Assembly: GCA_001550305.1 (NCBI GenBank)
Contig: LRTP01000409.1
Location: forward strand, 1 to 41,796
Direction of reading: 5' to 3'
DNA length: 41,796 nt
DNA from: Streptomyces diastatochromogenes
Lineage (GTDB): Bacteria > Actinomycetota > Actinomycetes > Streptomycetales > Streptomycetaceae
Both the position numbers and the translations under genes were made by a program. The notes beneath the pieces were generated by a model, which was given only the letters and a program-made list of their open reading frames with translations, did no database searches and was not told the DNA's origin. The number at the start of each line of letters is the position of its first letter. Position 1 is the stretch's first letter. Shown in pieces: positions 34,300 to 41,796 of this stretch.

Positions 34300-34370
34300 G
34301 CGGGCGTAGCTCAATGGTAGAGCCCTAGTCTTCCAAACTAGCTACGCGGGTTCGATTCCCGTCGCCCGCT
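34300..34370 (+). tRNA. tRNA-Gly(UCC)
   Basis: Acceptor stem GCGGGCG / CGCCCGC with discriminator T at 34370. The anticodon stem is CTAGT / ACTAG and the loop is CTTCCAA (anticodon TCC). CCA is encoded at 34371-34373. It is divergent from the tRNA-Pro gene 150 bp away. Confidence 0.96.
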
Positions 34371-34379
34371 CCATACACG

Positions 34380-34420
34380 TCAGGGCCAGGTCAGAGGTTC
34401 ACTCCTCCGCCTGGCCCTGA
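34380..34420 (+). terminator. Terminator after tRNA-Gly
   Basis: Perfect 11-bp stem TCAGGGCCAGG / CCTGGCCCTGA followed by TCGCTTT, 7 nt past the encoded CCA. Confidence 0.75.
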
Positions 34421-34577
34421 TCGCTTTCCGGGACTCCGATCGGTCCCGCGTGCACACGCGGCCGGCCTGGACAGATTTACCTGGTCAGAGCCATTCCGCC
34501 CCACGGTTTCAGCCCCCTGAAGGAGCCGACGTCGGCTCGCGCGCCAAACCGCCCCGTGCGCCAATGCCATGAACTTG

Positions 34578-34751
34578 TCAGTTCTTGAAGGAACCCTTGG
34601 ACCGTTCCTTCGCACCCCGCATCATGCCCCGTGCCTCGAGTGCGGCACCTTTCGCTGCGAGGGTTTCCTTGTGCACCGCGTGGGCCGCCTTCCGCACGGT
34701 CTTTCCGACGACCTGTTCGGCCTTTGCCTTGGCTCGTTCTCCGGCGCTCAT
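34578..34751 (-). CDS. Small CsbD-like protein
   Basis: A 57-aa, highly basic, Lys/Ala/Glu-rich helical protein (AGERAKAKAEQVVGKTVRKA, then KETLAAKGAALEARGMMRGAKERSKGSFKN). The K-A-K-x-E-x-V-G-K pattern and repeated AKG motifs resemble CsbD-family stress proteins, whose biochemical role is unknown. ATG 34751 has GGAGG 7 nt upstream. It stands alone after the tRNA-Gly terminator and before a decayed gene. Confidence 0.65.
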   Translation of the reverse strand: MSAGERAKAKAEQVVGKTVRKAAHAVHKETLAAKGAALEARGMMRGAKERSKGSFKN

Positions 34752-34892
34752 CTCGGCACCTCCGCACAGTCTCACTGGTCGTGTGCCCTTGAGGCAGGGG
34801 GCAAAACCACCCTGCGGGATGCGCCGATCGTGGCCGGCGGCCTCCAGAGATCACTCCCACGCCGCAGGACGGCCGAGGTCATGGCTACTTCC

Positions 34893-35178
34893 GTGTTGAC
34901 GAAGGCCAGGGGAACAGCAGCCGGGCGACCAAGCCGAGGCCGAGGAGGGTCAGGCGGGTGATCACGGCCTGCTCGGCGGGCAGTGCGGTGAGGATGCGGC
35001 GGTGGTCGCGCCAGAATCCGGCGATGAGGGTGAAGCTGAGGGCGAAGGCGCCGAGGTGGGGAAGCGCATCGCTCAGGGCCTTGTGGAACGCGGCGTCGTC
35101 CAGATGTGCGGGGATCGCCACGTTGATGACGAGCAGTGTCATCGCGATGGCGTAGATGCCGTCGGACAGAGCGGGTGC
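34893..35178 (-). pseudogene. Remnant of a TMEM175/DUF1211 family membrane protein
   Basis: The segment PALSDGIYAIAMTLLVINVAIP, continuing to HLGAFALSFTLIAGFWRDHRRIL, is the first two transmembrane helices of a bacterial TMEM175 (DUF1211) potassium-channel-type protein, including the S-D-G-x-x-A-I-A motif. There is no plausible start codon with a ribosome site just before it. The frame decays after LTLLGLGLVARLLFPW and stops, giving about 90 of the expected roughly 200 residues. The frame open further upstream is low-quality sequence overlapping another gene. It is most simply read as a truncated, frameshifted relic. Confidence 0.6.
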
Positions 35179-35388
35179 GGCAGGGCAGGGGCCCAACGAG
35201 GCTCCCGCGCCGGTGGGTTGAGATGTCGCGCACCTCCCTCGACGGCACGGGAGCCTCGCGCGTCGCGGATGCGGCACAGTGATCCACTTTCGTCCCACCG
35301 ACGACGATCGGTGGGTCGGCCGGCGTCTGGGCGGCGCAGGCCCGATCCGCATACGCGATCTTCCGGACCGGCGACGCCCGGTCGGAAC

Positions 35389-35410
35389 GCCGGTCGTTTT
35401 ACCGACCGGC
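35389..35410. repeat. Palindrome within a CCGGTCGG-rich patch
   Basis: GCCGGTCG-TTTTAC-CGACCGGC is a perfect 8-bp stem. It sits in a patch (about 35300-35465) with many copies of CGGTCG or its complement. No gene is supported here. Confidence 0.6.
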
Positions 35411-35564
35411 CGGATCGCCGATGAATTTCCCGGTCGGTCGGTCGGATCGCTGATCGAGCCGGCATGGAGAGCGCGGTCGGCCCGGGGCGCGGCCGTCGGG
35501 GCCGCGTCCACGAATCGGGGCGTGAAGGCGCCGGCCCGTCCCGCCCGGAGATCAGAACCGGAGA

Positions 35565-35759
35565 TCAGAAACTGATCGAGTTGATCGTCTGCGCTATCGA
35601 GTCCAGGAACCGCTGGATGGACGGAGCCATTCCGGTCGATGCGAGGAAGAAGCCGAAGAGCACCGCGACGATGGCGGGCCCCGCCTTGATCGATCCCCCT
35701 CGGATCAGCACCACGAGGATGATCGCCAACAGCAGTACCACTGACAGCGAAATGGCCAC
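35565..35759 (-). CDS. Small membrane protein, two helices
   Basis: A 64-aa protein with two hydrophobic segments (about 4-22, SLSVVLLLAIILVVLI, and about 27-44, AGPAIVAVLFGFFLAST) and a polar C-terminus (APSIQRFLDSIAQTINSISF). The organisation resembles small membrane proteins seen in many Streptomyces genomes, often near mobile or conjugative genes, but I do not assign a family. Start GTG 35759 has AGGG about 12 nt upstream. The neighbours are a pseudogene and 650 bp of non-coding DNA. Confidence 0.6.
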   Translation of the reverse strand: MAISLSVVLLLAIILVVLIRGGSIKAGPAIVAVLFGFFLASTGMAPSIQRFLDSIAQTINSISF

Positions 35760-36411
35760 AACTGATCACACCCTACGGTCGGTCCGCTCTCCCGGCCCGA
35801 GGGTGCAGCCCCGCACACCCCCGCCAGAACCATCGTGCCACCAACGCGGCCCCCGTATGCCGCGGGTGACACATCATCGGTCGGAACCGCCCGGGAACCG
35901 GACTCCCCCACCCTCCCGCGGCGGACCAACTGCGCGACCCCGTGCGGTAATTCGGCCGTGCGCCCGCACGGGGAATTCCGAGGGATCGTTGCCGTGTCCA
36001 CACATCCCGTTCGCAGGAATTTCCACTTGCCGTCACAGGCGCGGCGAAGAAACCCCCGATGACGCCCGGAAGATGTCCCCGAAGACAGCGAAGGCGTCGA
36101 AGGCTGGACATTTCACCGGAGTCGCCCGCGAGCGTTATGCACCAATTAGTCGTGACGAATGCGGACAGAACGACGCCACAACTGTCGTACGCGGTAAGGG
36201 GAAATCCTCAATTCCTGGGTACTCGAAACGTTACTCACGGACGAACTCACACGCGATAAGCAGGAATAACTCCAGGAGTTTTACGAGGACACACAGACAA
36301 CGCTAGGGTGCCTCGGATGTTCCACGCCGCCTCGTCCCCCACAAGAGCAGCAAGGTCCTGGATCGTCTCCCCCGCTCCCTCCGCTTCCCGCGGTTCCTGG
36401 TGGGAGGCTCC
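35760..36411. other. Non-coding stretch
   Basis: I find no convincing gene in these 650 bases: codon bias and third-position GC fall, and the open frames lack ribosome sites. The section 36100-36300 is unusually AT-rich for this chromosome, so it may hold the promoter of the acyltransferase gene or be decayed DNA. Confidence 0.45.
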
Positions 36412-37626
36412 GTGACGAACTCGCTCCACCCGAACGGTCCCCGTCGAACGCCGCTCCCCCCTGCGGAGCGGCCGGTGGAGGGGGTGCCGACCGCGCGCTC
36501 GGCCCCGAGCCGGCCGTCCGACCGGACTTCGAAGCCGGCCGGCGCCACGGCCACCACCGCCCCCGCGGACGCCACGGCCACCCGGCCCGGCAAACCGCGT
36601 GACGCCTTCTTCGACAACGCCAAGTACCTGGCGATCGTGCTCGTGGCCATGGGCCATGCCTGGGAGCCCCTGAAGGGTCAAAGCCGCGTCCTCGAAGCCG
36701 CGTACATGGTCGTGTACGCCTTCCACATGCCGGCCTTCATCATCATCTCCGGCTACTTCTCCCGCAGTTTCGACATGCGCGCCGACCGGCTGAAGCGCCT
36801 GGTCACCGGTGTCGCCGTGCCGTACGTCGTCTTCGAAGTGGCGTACGTCCTCTTCAAGCGCTGGGCCGACGACGATCCGTCGCTGCCGGTCAGCCTGCTC
36901 GACCCCTGGTTCCTCACCTGGTTCCTGTGCGCGCTGTTCATCTGGCGGCTGACGACGCCGCTGTGGAAGCTGGTCCGCCGGCCGCTTCCGCTCGCGCTCC
37001 TCGTGGCCATGCTCGCGACCACCTCGCCGTCCATCGGTGACGACCTGGATCTGCAACGGACGCTCCAGTTCCTGCCGTTCTTCGTGCTGGGTCTGTGCAT
37101 GAAGCCCGAGCACTTCCAGCTGGTGCGCCGCCGCGAGGTGCGCATCCTGTCGGTGCCGGTGTTCGCCGCCGCGCTGGTCGTGAGCTGGTGGGCGGTACCG
37201 CGGATGAACCCCGGCTGGTTCTACCACCGCGACAGCGCCCAGGAGCTGGGTGCCCCCTGGTGGGTCGGCCCCGTGATGGTGCTCGCCCTGCTCGGCTGCT
37301 CACTGCTGCTCACCGCGTGCTTCTTCGCCTGGGTGCCGCGCCGCAGGACGTGGTTCACGGCGCTCGGCGCGGGCACGCTGTACGGCTATCTGCTGCATGG
37401 TTTCCTGGTCAAGGGCGGCGACTACTCGGGCTGGTTCGACCACGAGTGGCTGCACCGGCCGCTCGGCGAGATCTTCGTGACCGTCGTCGCGGGCGTGGCC
37501 GTCACCCTGCTGTGCACGGCGCCGGTCCGACGGGTCTTCCGCTTCGCGATGGAGCCCAGCATGGAGTGGGCCTTCAAGCGGGACGCCACAGAGCCGGCCC
37601 GCGAATGGGCCAAGACTCCGGCGTAA
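36412..37626 (+). CDS. Acyltransferase family 3 membrane protein
   Basis: Predicted O-acyltransferase of 404 aa with about ten membrane helices; the family transfers acetyl or other acyl groups to sugars, polysaccharides or antibiotics at the membrane. After a disordered Pro/Thr/Ala-rich N-terminus (1-64) comes the start of the domain, RDAFFDNAKYLAIVLVAMGHAWEP, with the catalytic-type His near 82. AFHMPAFIIISGYFSRSF (about 104-121) and the late GTLYGYLLHGFLVKGG also match the family. The form with DNAKYLAI and FHMPAF is close to the YcfT/fucose-4-O-acetylase-like subgroup. GTG 36412 has GGGAGG 4 nt upstream. The acceptor is unknown, and no polysaccharide genes adjoin it. Confidence 0.87.
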   Translation: MTNSLHPNGPRRTPLPPAERPVEGVPTARSAPSRPSDRTSKPAGATATTAPADATATRPGKPRDAFFDNAKYLAIVLVAMGHAWEPLKGQSRVLEAAYMVVYAFHMPAFIIISGYFSRSFDMRADRLKRLVTGVAVPYVVFEVAYVLFKRWADDDPSLPVSLLDPWFLTWFLCALFIWRLTTPLWKLVRRPLPLALLVAMLATTSPSIGDDLDLQRTLQFLPFFVLGLCMKPEHFQLVRRREVRILSVPVFAAALVVSWWAVPRMNPGWFYHRDSAQELGAPWWVGPVMVLALLGCSLLLTACFFAWVPRRRTWFTALGAGTLYGYLLHGFLVKGGDYSGWFDHEWLHRPLGEIFVTVVAGVAVTLLCTAPVRRVFRFAMEPSMEWAFKRDATEPAREWAKTPA

Positions 37627-37652
37627 CCACCTTCGGCCCGGTACGGCCACCG

Positions 37653-38108
37653 TCAGCCCGGCGGCAGTCCCAGCAGCGCCCGCATCGCGGCGTACTTCTT
37701 CGTCAGCCGCGCGCGGGTGTGCTCGTCGAGGACCGCGAGCCGGGCCGGGTCGGCGTTGTGCGCCAGGTCCGAGGCCTTGACCACGAGAGCTCCCGGAGTC
37801 GTACGAATGCGTTTCGCGTAGGACTCCGGGGGCTCTCCCTCGCGTTTGGTCAGCGCCAGCACGATGTCCTTCGTCCGCCCGGTCAGCGCGGCCTCGCGCA
37901 GCCAGTCCTCGGAGAGCACGTCGTCCTCGACGGCGTCGTGCAGCCAGGCCGCCGCGATCTGCTCGTCGTCGCCCCCGCGCTCACGGACCCCGTCCACGAC
38001 GGCCTGCAGGTGCTCGGTGTACGGTCGCCCCGCCTTGTCGGTCTGGGCGGCGTGCGCCGTACGGGCGAGGGCCTCTATTTCGGCCAGGGTCAGGAGAGTC
38101 TGCGTCAC
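37653..38108 (-). CDS. HD-domain protein (SpoT/MESH1-like)
   Basis: A 151-aa metal-dependent phosphohydrolase of the HD superfamily, related to the hydrolase half of RelA/SpoT. The pattern fits: His33 (YTEHLQAV), the HD pair His57-Asp58 (AAWLHDAVED) and a distal Asp114 (VVKASDLAHNAD). The RelA/SpoT synthetase and TGS domains are absent. Such stand-alone forms include ppGpp hydrolases (MESH1), but the substrate is not proven. GTG 38108 follows GGAGGG directly. It converges on the acyltransferase gene with a 26-bp gap. Confidence 0.82.
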   Translation of the reverse strand: MTQTLLTLAEIEALARTAHAAQTDKAGRPYTEHLQAVVDGVRERGGDDEQIAAAWLHDAVEDDVLSEDWLREAALTGRTKDIVLALTKREGEPPESYAKRIRTTPGALVVKASDLAHNADPARLAVLDEHTRARLTKKYAAMRALLGLPPG

Positions 38109-38278
38109 CCCTCCAGTGTCTCCCGCCGCAGCGCCGCGCGGGCGGTCACGGTGACCGCCGTCAGACCGAACATGACAACCGCCCCGGCGAAGGGTCGGCC
38201 TCGTCCTCGAACGCCGGACGGGCTGAATGATGCGGGTCGGGGCGGGTGGGGGTCGCTCGGCCGGACCCGGCGCCGTCG

Positions 38279-39451
38279 TCAGCGGGTCGCCGTGGTGCCG
38301 TCTCGGCAGATCAGCAGGAGGGCCCGGTCGTCGTTGACGTCCTTGGCGACCGCCTCGATGAGGTGCCACGCGGCGCCGTGAAATCCGCCCGCGACATAGC
38401 GGTCGGCCTCGCCGGTGAGGCGGTCGATGCCCTCGACGATGTCACGGTCGGAGGTTTCCACCAGACCGTCCGTGAACAGCATCAGGACGTCCCCGGGGCG
38501 CAGGGAACCCTTGACGGGGTCGAACTGGGCACCGTCGTACACCCCGAGGAGCGGACCCTCCGCGGCCTTCTCCTCCCAGCGCCCGCTGCCCGCGCTGAGC
38601 TGAAGGCCCGGCGGGTGCCCGGCGGAGAAGAGTTCGTAGTCGCCGGAGTCCAGGTCCAGGACCAGGTGGATCGACGTGGCGAAGCCCTCGTCCCAGTCCT
38701 GGCGCAGCAGGTAGCCGTTCGCGGCGGGCAGGAAGGCGTGGGGTGGGAGTGATCCCAGCAAGCCGCCGAAGGCTCCGGAGAGGAGCAGGGCGCGCGACCC
38801 CGCATCCATGCCTTTTCCGGACACATCGGTCAGGACGACTTCGAGGGTTCGGCCGCTGTTCGTACGTGCGGCCACGACGAAGTCCCCCGAGAACGACTGA
38901 CCGCCCGCCGGGCGCAAGGCCATCTCCCGGTGCCAGCCCAGCGGCAGGCCCGGCAGCTTGCTCTGCACCCGGATGCGTTCGCGCAGGTCGAAGAGCATGG
39001 TGCCGCCGCGCCGCCAGGGCACGCCGACCCGGCTGCGGAACTGGGCGATCAGCAGGCCGAAGAAGCCGCAGGCCGCGACCACCAGGACCACGCCCGGGGT
39101 GACCCGGGAGGGGCCCTCGGTGTACGGGCCCAGCTTCACGGACTCCACTATCAGTGCGGTGGCGGCGGCCGCGTACAGGCCGAGCAGGCTGGCGGGGCGC
39201 AGCAGCAGGCCGCCCGCGACGATCGGCAGGACCAGCGCGGCCGGGGAACACCAGACCGAGTTCATCAGCGTCGTGGCCGCGATCACGGGGATGGTCAGCA
39301 GCAGACCGGCCAGTGCGATCCAGTCGGAACCGTCGCCGCGGAAGTAGTCCACGGCGGATCTGCGCACGCCAGTGCGAGCCCGGTGCCACTGCTTCTTCAA
39401 CCGGGCCGTGAACGTCTCGGCTTCCGCGCGCCGCTCTCGTCCTGCTGCCAT
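38279..39451 (-). CDS. Membrane-bound SpoIIE/PP2C-type serine phosphatase
   Basis: A 390-aa protein. A basic cytosolic N-terminus (1-40) precedes four or five membrane helices (about 42-150). The C-terminal PP2C-type SpoIIE domain (about 165-390) has metal-site motifs SFSGDFVVAARTNSGRTLEVVLTDVSGKGMDAG and, later, DVLMLFTDGLVETSDRD. Such proteins dephosphorylate anti-anti-sigma factors and are abundant in Streptomyces. No kinase or STAS partner adjoins it, so its target is unknown. ATG 39451 lacks a strong ribosome site; the start is chosen for the basic N-terminus before the first helix. It is divergent from the Eis-like gene. Confidence 0.9.
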   Translation of the reverse strand: MAAGRERRAEAETFTARLKKQWHRARTGVRRSAVDYFRGDGSDWIALAGLLLTIPVIAATTLMNSVWCSPAALVLPIVAGGLLLRPASLLGLYAAAATALIVESVKLGPYTEGPSRVTPGVVLVVAACGFFGLLIAQFRSRVGVPWRRGGTMLFDLRERIRVQSKLPGLPLGWHREMALRPAGGQSFSGDFVVAARTNSGRTLEVVLTDVSGKGMDAGSRALLLSGAFGGLLGSLPPHAFLPAANGYLLRQDWDEGFATSIHLVLDLDSGDYELFSAGHPPGLQLSAGSGRWEEKAAEGPLLGVYDGAQFDPVKGSLRPGDVLMLFTDGLVETSDRDIVEGIDRLTGEADRYVAGGFHGAAWHLIEAVAKDVNDDRALLLICRDGTTATR

Positions 39452-39601
39452 TAGTTCGGGACCCTATCCATCGGACCAGGTGCTTGGCACGGGAGGTCCC
39501 ACTTGTCCCCCGTCCGAGCGCTCAACATCACAGTGAACGGCGCCCCCGGCGGTGGGGGAAATTCCCTCGCTCGTACCGCATTGCCCTGGTAGGCATGGCG
39601 T

Positions 39602-40831
39602 ATGACGACTGACTTGCGGGTGTTGCGGCAGCCCGAGTGGGACACGTGGTACGACAACCTGGTCCGCGCGTTCGGGGGCGTACCGGAGTCGTCCGAGGAG
39701 CGCGAGGTGATGAACGCGCTCACAGAGTACGACCGTTTCCTGGGGATCTGGGACGGCGACCAGTGTGTGGGCACCGCGGGGGCGTTCTCGTTCCGGGTCA
39801 CCGTCCCCGGCGGCACCTCCGTACCGGCCGCGGGCATCACGATGGTGAGCGTCGCGGCCACCCACCGGCGGCGCGGGCTGCTGAGGTCGATGATGCGGCG
39901 GCAGCTGGACGACATCCGCTCATGGGGCGAACCGCTGGCCGTGCTGACCGCGTCGGAGCCGGTGATCTACGGCCGGTTCGGCTACGGCATCGCGACCCAC
40001 CAGTACAACGTCGAGATCGACACGACCCGGGTACGTCTGTCCGTACCGCCCGGCACCGATGACGTACGTCTGCGGTACGCCGCGCCTGCCGACGTACTCG
40101 ACGCCTGCGAGGCGGTGTACGCGCGGCTGGTGCCGGGCCGGCCCGGGATGCTGGCGCGGCGGCCCGGCTGGGACCGGGCGATGCTGCTCGACCCGGAGAG
40201 CGAGCGGGACGGGGCGTCGCCGTTGCAGTGCGTGGTCGCCGAGCGGGACGACGAGGTCGTGGGCTACGCCCGGTACCGGATCAAGCAGGACGGCGACCAC
40301 CGCGGGGCCGGGTTCACCGTCCGCCTCGACCAACTGGAGGCGCTCGACCCGGCGACGCACGCGGCGCTGTGGCGGTTCCTCTTCGAGATCGACCTGACGT
40401 CCACGCTGCACGCGCTCGGTCGCCCCGTCGACGAGGCGTGGCAGCACATGGTGTCCGACATCCGCCGCTGCGCGGTGCGGATGCGGGACGCGCTGCACGT
40501 GCGGCTCGTGGACGTCGGTGCCGCGCTGGAGGCGCGGACGTATCAGGCGCCGGTGGACGTGGTGTTCGAGGTGGAGGACGTGTTCTGCCCCTGGAACGAG
40601 GGGCGTTGGCGGCTCACCGGGGACGCCAAGGGCGCGACCTGTGTGCGTACGTCGGACGCCGCCGATCTCGCGCTGTCCGTACGGGAGTTGGGGGCGGCGT
40701 ACCTCGGCGGGGTGTCCCTGGCCTCGCTCGCGGCGGCGGGGCGGGTGCGGGAGTTGCGGCAGGGCGCGCTCGCGGAGGCCTCGGTGGGCTTCTCGTCGGC
40801 GGTCGCGCCCTGGTTGCCGCACGGGTTCTAG
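39602..40831 (+). CDS. Eis-like GNAT N-acetyltransferase
   Basis: A 409-aa protein of the Eis (enhanced intracellular survival) architecture: a GNAT domain (about 1-150) with acetyl-CoA-binding VSVAATHRRRGLLRSMMRRQ (about 82-101, the R/Q-x-x-G-x-G/A form), a second GNAT-like middle domain (about 160-290), and a C-terminal SCP2-like domain (about 300-405). Members acetylate aminoglycosides, other amines or lysines; the substrate here is unknown. ATG 39602 is used; the upstream site is weak. It stands between divergent phosphatase and convergent glycosylase genes. Confidence 0.88.
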   Translation: MTTDLRVLRQPEWDTWYDNLVRAFGGVPESSEEREVMNALTEYDRFLGIWDGDQCVGTAGAFSFRVTVPGGTSVPAAGITMVSVAATHRRRGLLRSMMRRQLDDIRSWGEPLAVLTASEPVIYGRFGYGIATHQYNVEIDTTRVRLSVPPGTDDVRLRYAAPADVLDACEAVYARLVPGRPGMLARRPGWDRAMLLDPESERDGASPLQCVVAERDDEVVGYARYRIKQDGDHRGAGFTVRLDQLEALDPATHAALWRFLFEIDLTSTLHALGRPVDEAWQHMVSDIRRCAVRMRDALHVRLVDVGAALEARTYQAPVDVVFEVEDVFCPWNEGRWRLTGDAKGATCVRTSDAADLALSVRELGAAYLGGVSLASLAAAGRVRELRQGALAEASVGFSSAVAPWLPHGF

Positions 40832-40852
40832 CCCCCCGGGGGCGACCCCGGT

Positions 40853-41662
40853 TCAGCTGTTCTGGCAGGTCGGGCACCAGAAGAGGTTGCGGGCGGCGAG
40901 ATCGGCGGTGCGGATCTCGCCGCCACAGATGTGGCAGGGCAGGTTGGCCCTGCGGTACACGTACACCTCGCCGCCGTGGTCGTCCACGCGCGGTGGGCGG
41001 CCCATGGCCTCGGGGGTGTGTTCCGGGCGGACGGTGTCGATGCGGTTGTTGCGGACGCCCTCGCGCATGAGTGCCGCCAGGTCCGTCCAGATCGCGTCCC
41101 ACTGCGTCGGGGTGATGTCCTTCCCCGTGCGGTACGGATCGATGCCGTGTCGGAAGAGGACTTCTGCGCGGTAGACGTTCCCGACGCCCGCGATGATCTT
41201 CTGGTCCATGAGGAGGGCGGCGATCGTCGTACGGCTGCGGGAGACGCGGTGGTACGCCGCCGACGGGTCCGCGTCGGCGCGGAGGGGGTCCGGGCCGAGG
41301 CGGGCGTGTATCGCCTGCTTCTCGTCGTCCGTGATCAGGGCGCAGGTGGTGGGGCCGCGGAGGTCGACGTACGACGTGGCGTTCGCGAGGCGGAGGCGGA
41401 CCGTGTCGGTGGGGGGTGGGGCGGGGGCGTCGCCGAAGGTCACCTTGCCGAAGAGGCCGAGGTGGATGTGGATCCAGTCGGCGGTGCGGAAGGCGAGGAA
41501 GAGGTGTTTGCCGTGGGCGTCGGCGTGTTCGAGGGGGGTGCCGTCGAGGAGGGCGGCGGCGTCGGTGAACTTGCCCTGGGGGCTGGTGACGCGGGTGGGC
41601 CCGCCTGCGAACCTGGCCTCGTAGTCCTCGGCCAGCCGGTGAATCGTGTGCCCCTCGGGCAC
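40853..41662 (-). CDS. Fpg/Nei-family DNA glycosylase
   Basis: Base-excision repair enzyme of 269 aa. After the initiator is removed, Pro2 is the N-terminal nucleophile and Glu3 the partner (M-P-E-G-H-T-I-H). Lys in DAHGKHLFLAF (about 51-61) is the conserved beta-site Lys. The H2TH motif is in DQKIIAGVGNVYRAEVLFRHGIDP (about 150-173) and the C-terminal zinc finger is CHICGGEI to CPTCQ. The PEGHTIHRLA start is typical of Nei (endonuclease VIII) rather than Fpg, so oxidised pyrimidines are the likely targets. The start is GTG 41662. The last 134 bases after it hold only GC-rich, palindrome-like repeats. Confidence 0.92.
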   Translation of the reverse strand: MPEGHTIHRLAEDYEARFAGGPTRVTSPQGKFTDAAALLDGTPLEHADAHGKHLFLAFRTADWIHIHLGLFGKVTFGDAPAPPPTDTVRLRLANATSYVDLRGPTTCALITDDEKQAIHARLGPDPLRADADPSAAYHRVSRSRTTIAALLMDQKIIAGVGNVYRAEVLFRHGIDPYRTGKDITPTQWDAIWTDLAALMREGVRNNRIDTVRPEHTPEAMGRPPRVDDHGGEVYVYRRANLPCHICGGEIRTADLAARNLFWCPTCQNS

Positions 41663-41744
41663 GGGGTCCTCCTCGTGCGGCAGTGTCTTCTACGGCGTCG
41701 ACGGCTCGGGGGTTGTTTCGCCCCCGCCGCCCCTACCCGTCCCA

Positions 41745-41796
41745 TCCCCAGGGGCTCCGCCCCTTCAACCCCACCGGGGGCTACGCCCCCGAACCC
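41745..41796. repeat. GC-rich palindromic repeat at the window edge
   Basis: AGGGGCTCCGCCCCTT and GGGGGCTACGCCCCC are two short palindromes of the kind found within the dispersed repeat family. The window ends inside the second. Confidence 0.5.

Overview
This window is core chromosome from a Streptomyces (or a very close relative). Support for this comes from the very high GC, GC-rich third codon positions, frequent GTG starts and purine-rich ribosome binding sites. Gene content points the same way: paired Rpf cell-wall hydrolases, a bldA-type tRNA-Leu(UAA), clpP1-clpP2-clpX, and a SpoIIE-type phosphatase. Comparisons with S. coelicolor gene order are from memory and are marked as inference.

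Left half (about 1-22.6 kb): a cytochrome P450; two consecutive secreted resuscitation-promoting factors (the second, rpfA, behind a ydaO-type c-di-AMP riboswitch); eno; the FtsB/DivIC divisome protein; a DUF501 protein; a Ppx/GppA phosphatase; ndh with a Rex-like operator; a CFA-synthase-family methyltransferase; a convergent MacB/FtsX-type ABC exporter; bldA; an orphan secreted protein; pobA; a Bax-inhibitor-1 membrane protein; three small or uncharacterised genes; and a FadA-type thiolase.

Junction (22.6-23.1 kb): a tandem array of a roughly 90-bp GC-rich repeat whose single copies recur across the window. On its right, valS is not followed by folC as I would expect. The array sits where two S. 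coelicolor neighbourhoods (about SCO3099-SCO3079 and about SCO2615-SCO2627) meet, in the orientation an inversion would give.

Right half (23.1-41.8 kb): valS; an IS200/IS605-family element placed between divergent valS and a secreted-protein gene; clpX, clpP2 and clpP1 with a ClgR-like site; tig; tRNA-Pro and tRNA-Gly; a small CsbD-like protein; a decayed TMEM175/DUF1211 gene; a small membrane protein; an acyltransferase-3 membrane protein; an HD-domain protein; a membrane SpoIIE phosphatase; an Eis-like acetyltransferase; and an Fpg/Nei DNA glycosylase.

The most unusual item is the insertion element. Its transposase gene encodes an N-terminal helix-turn-helix fused to a Y1 HUH domain. It is divergent from an apparently intact tnpB, with a 20-bp-arm perfect palindrome between them. 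tnpB carries a TTA codon, so it should need bldA, which lies in this same window. The tnpB reading frame runs out of the element and its stop codon overlaps the valS start codon. The element may therefore act as a portable bidirectional promoter, and its flank-derived omega-RNA guide would come from the valS leader.
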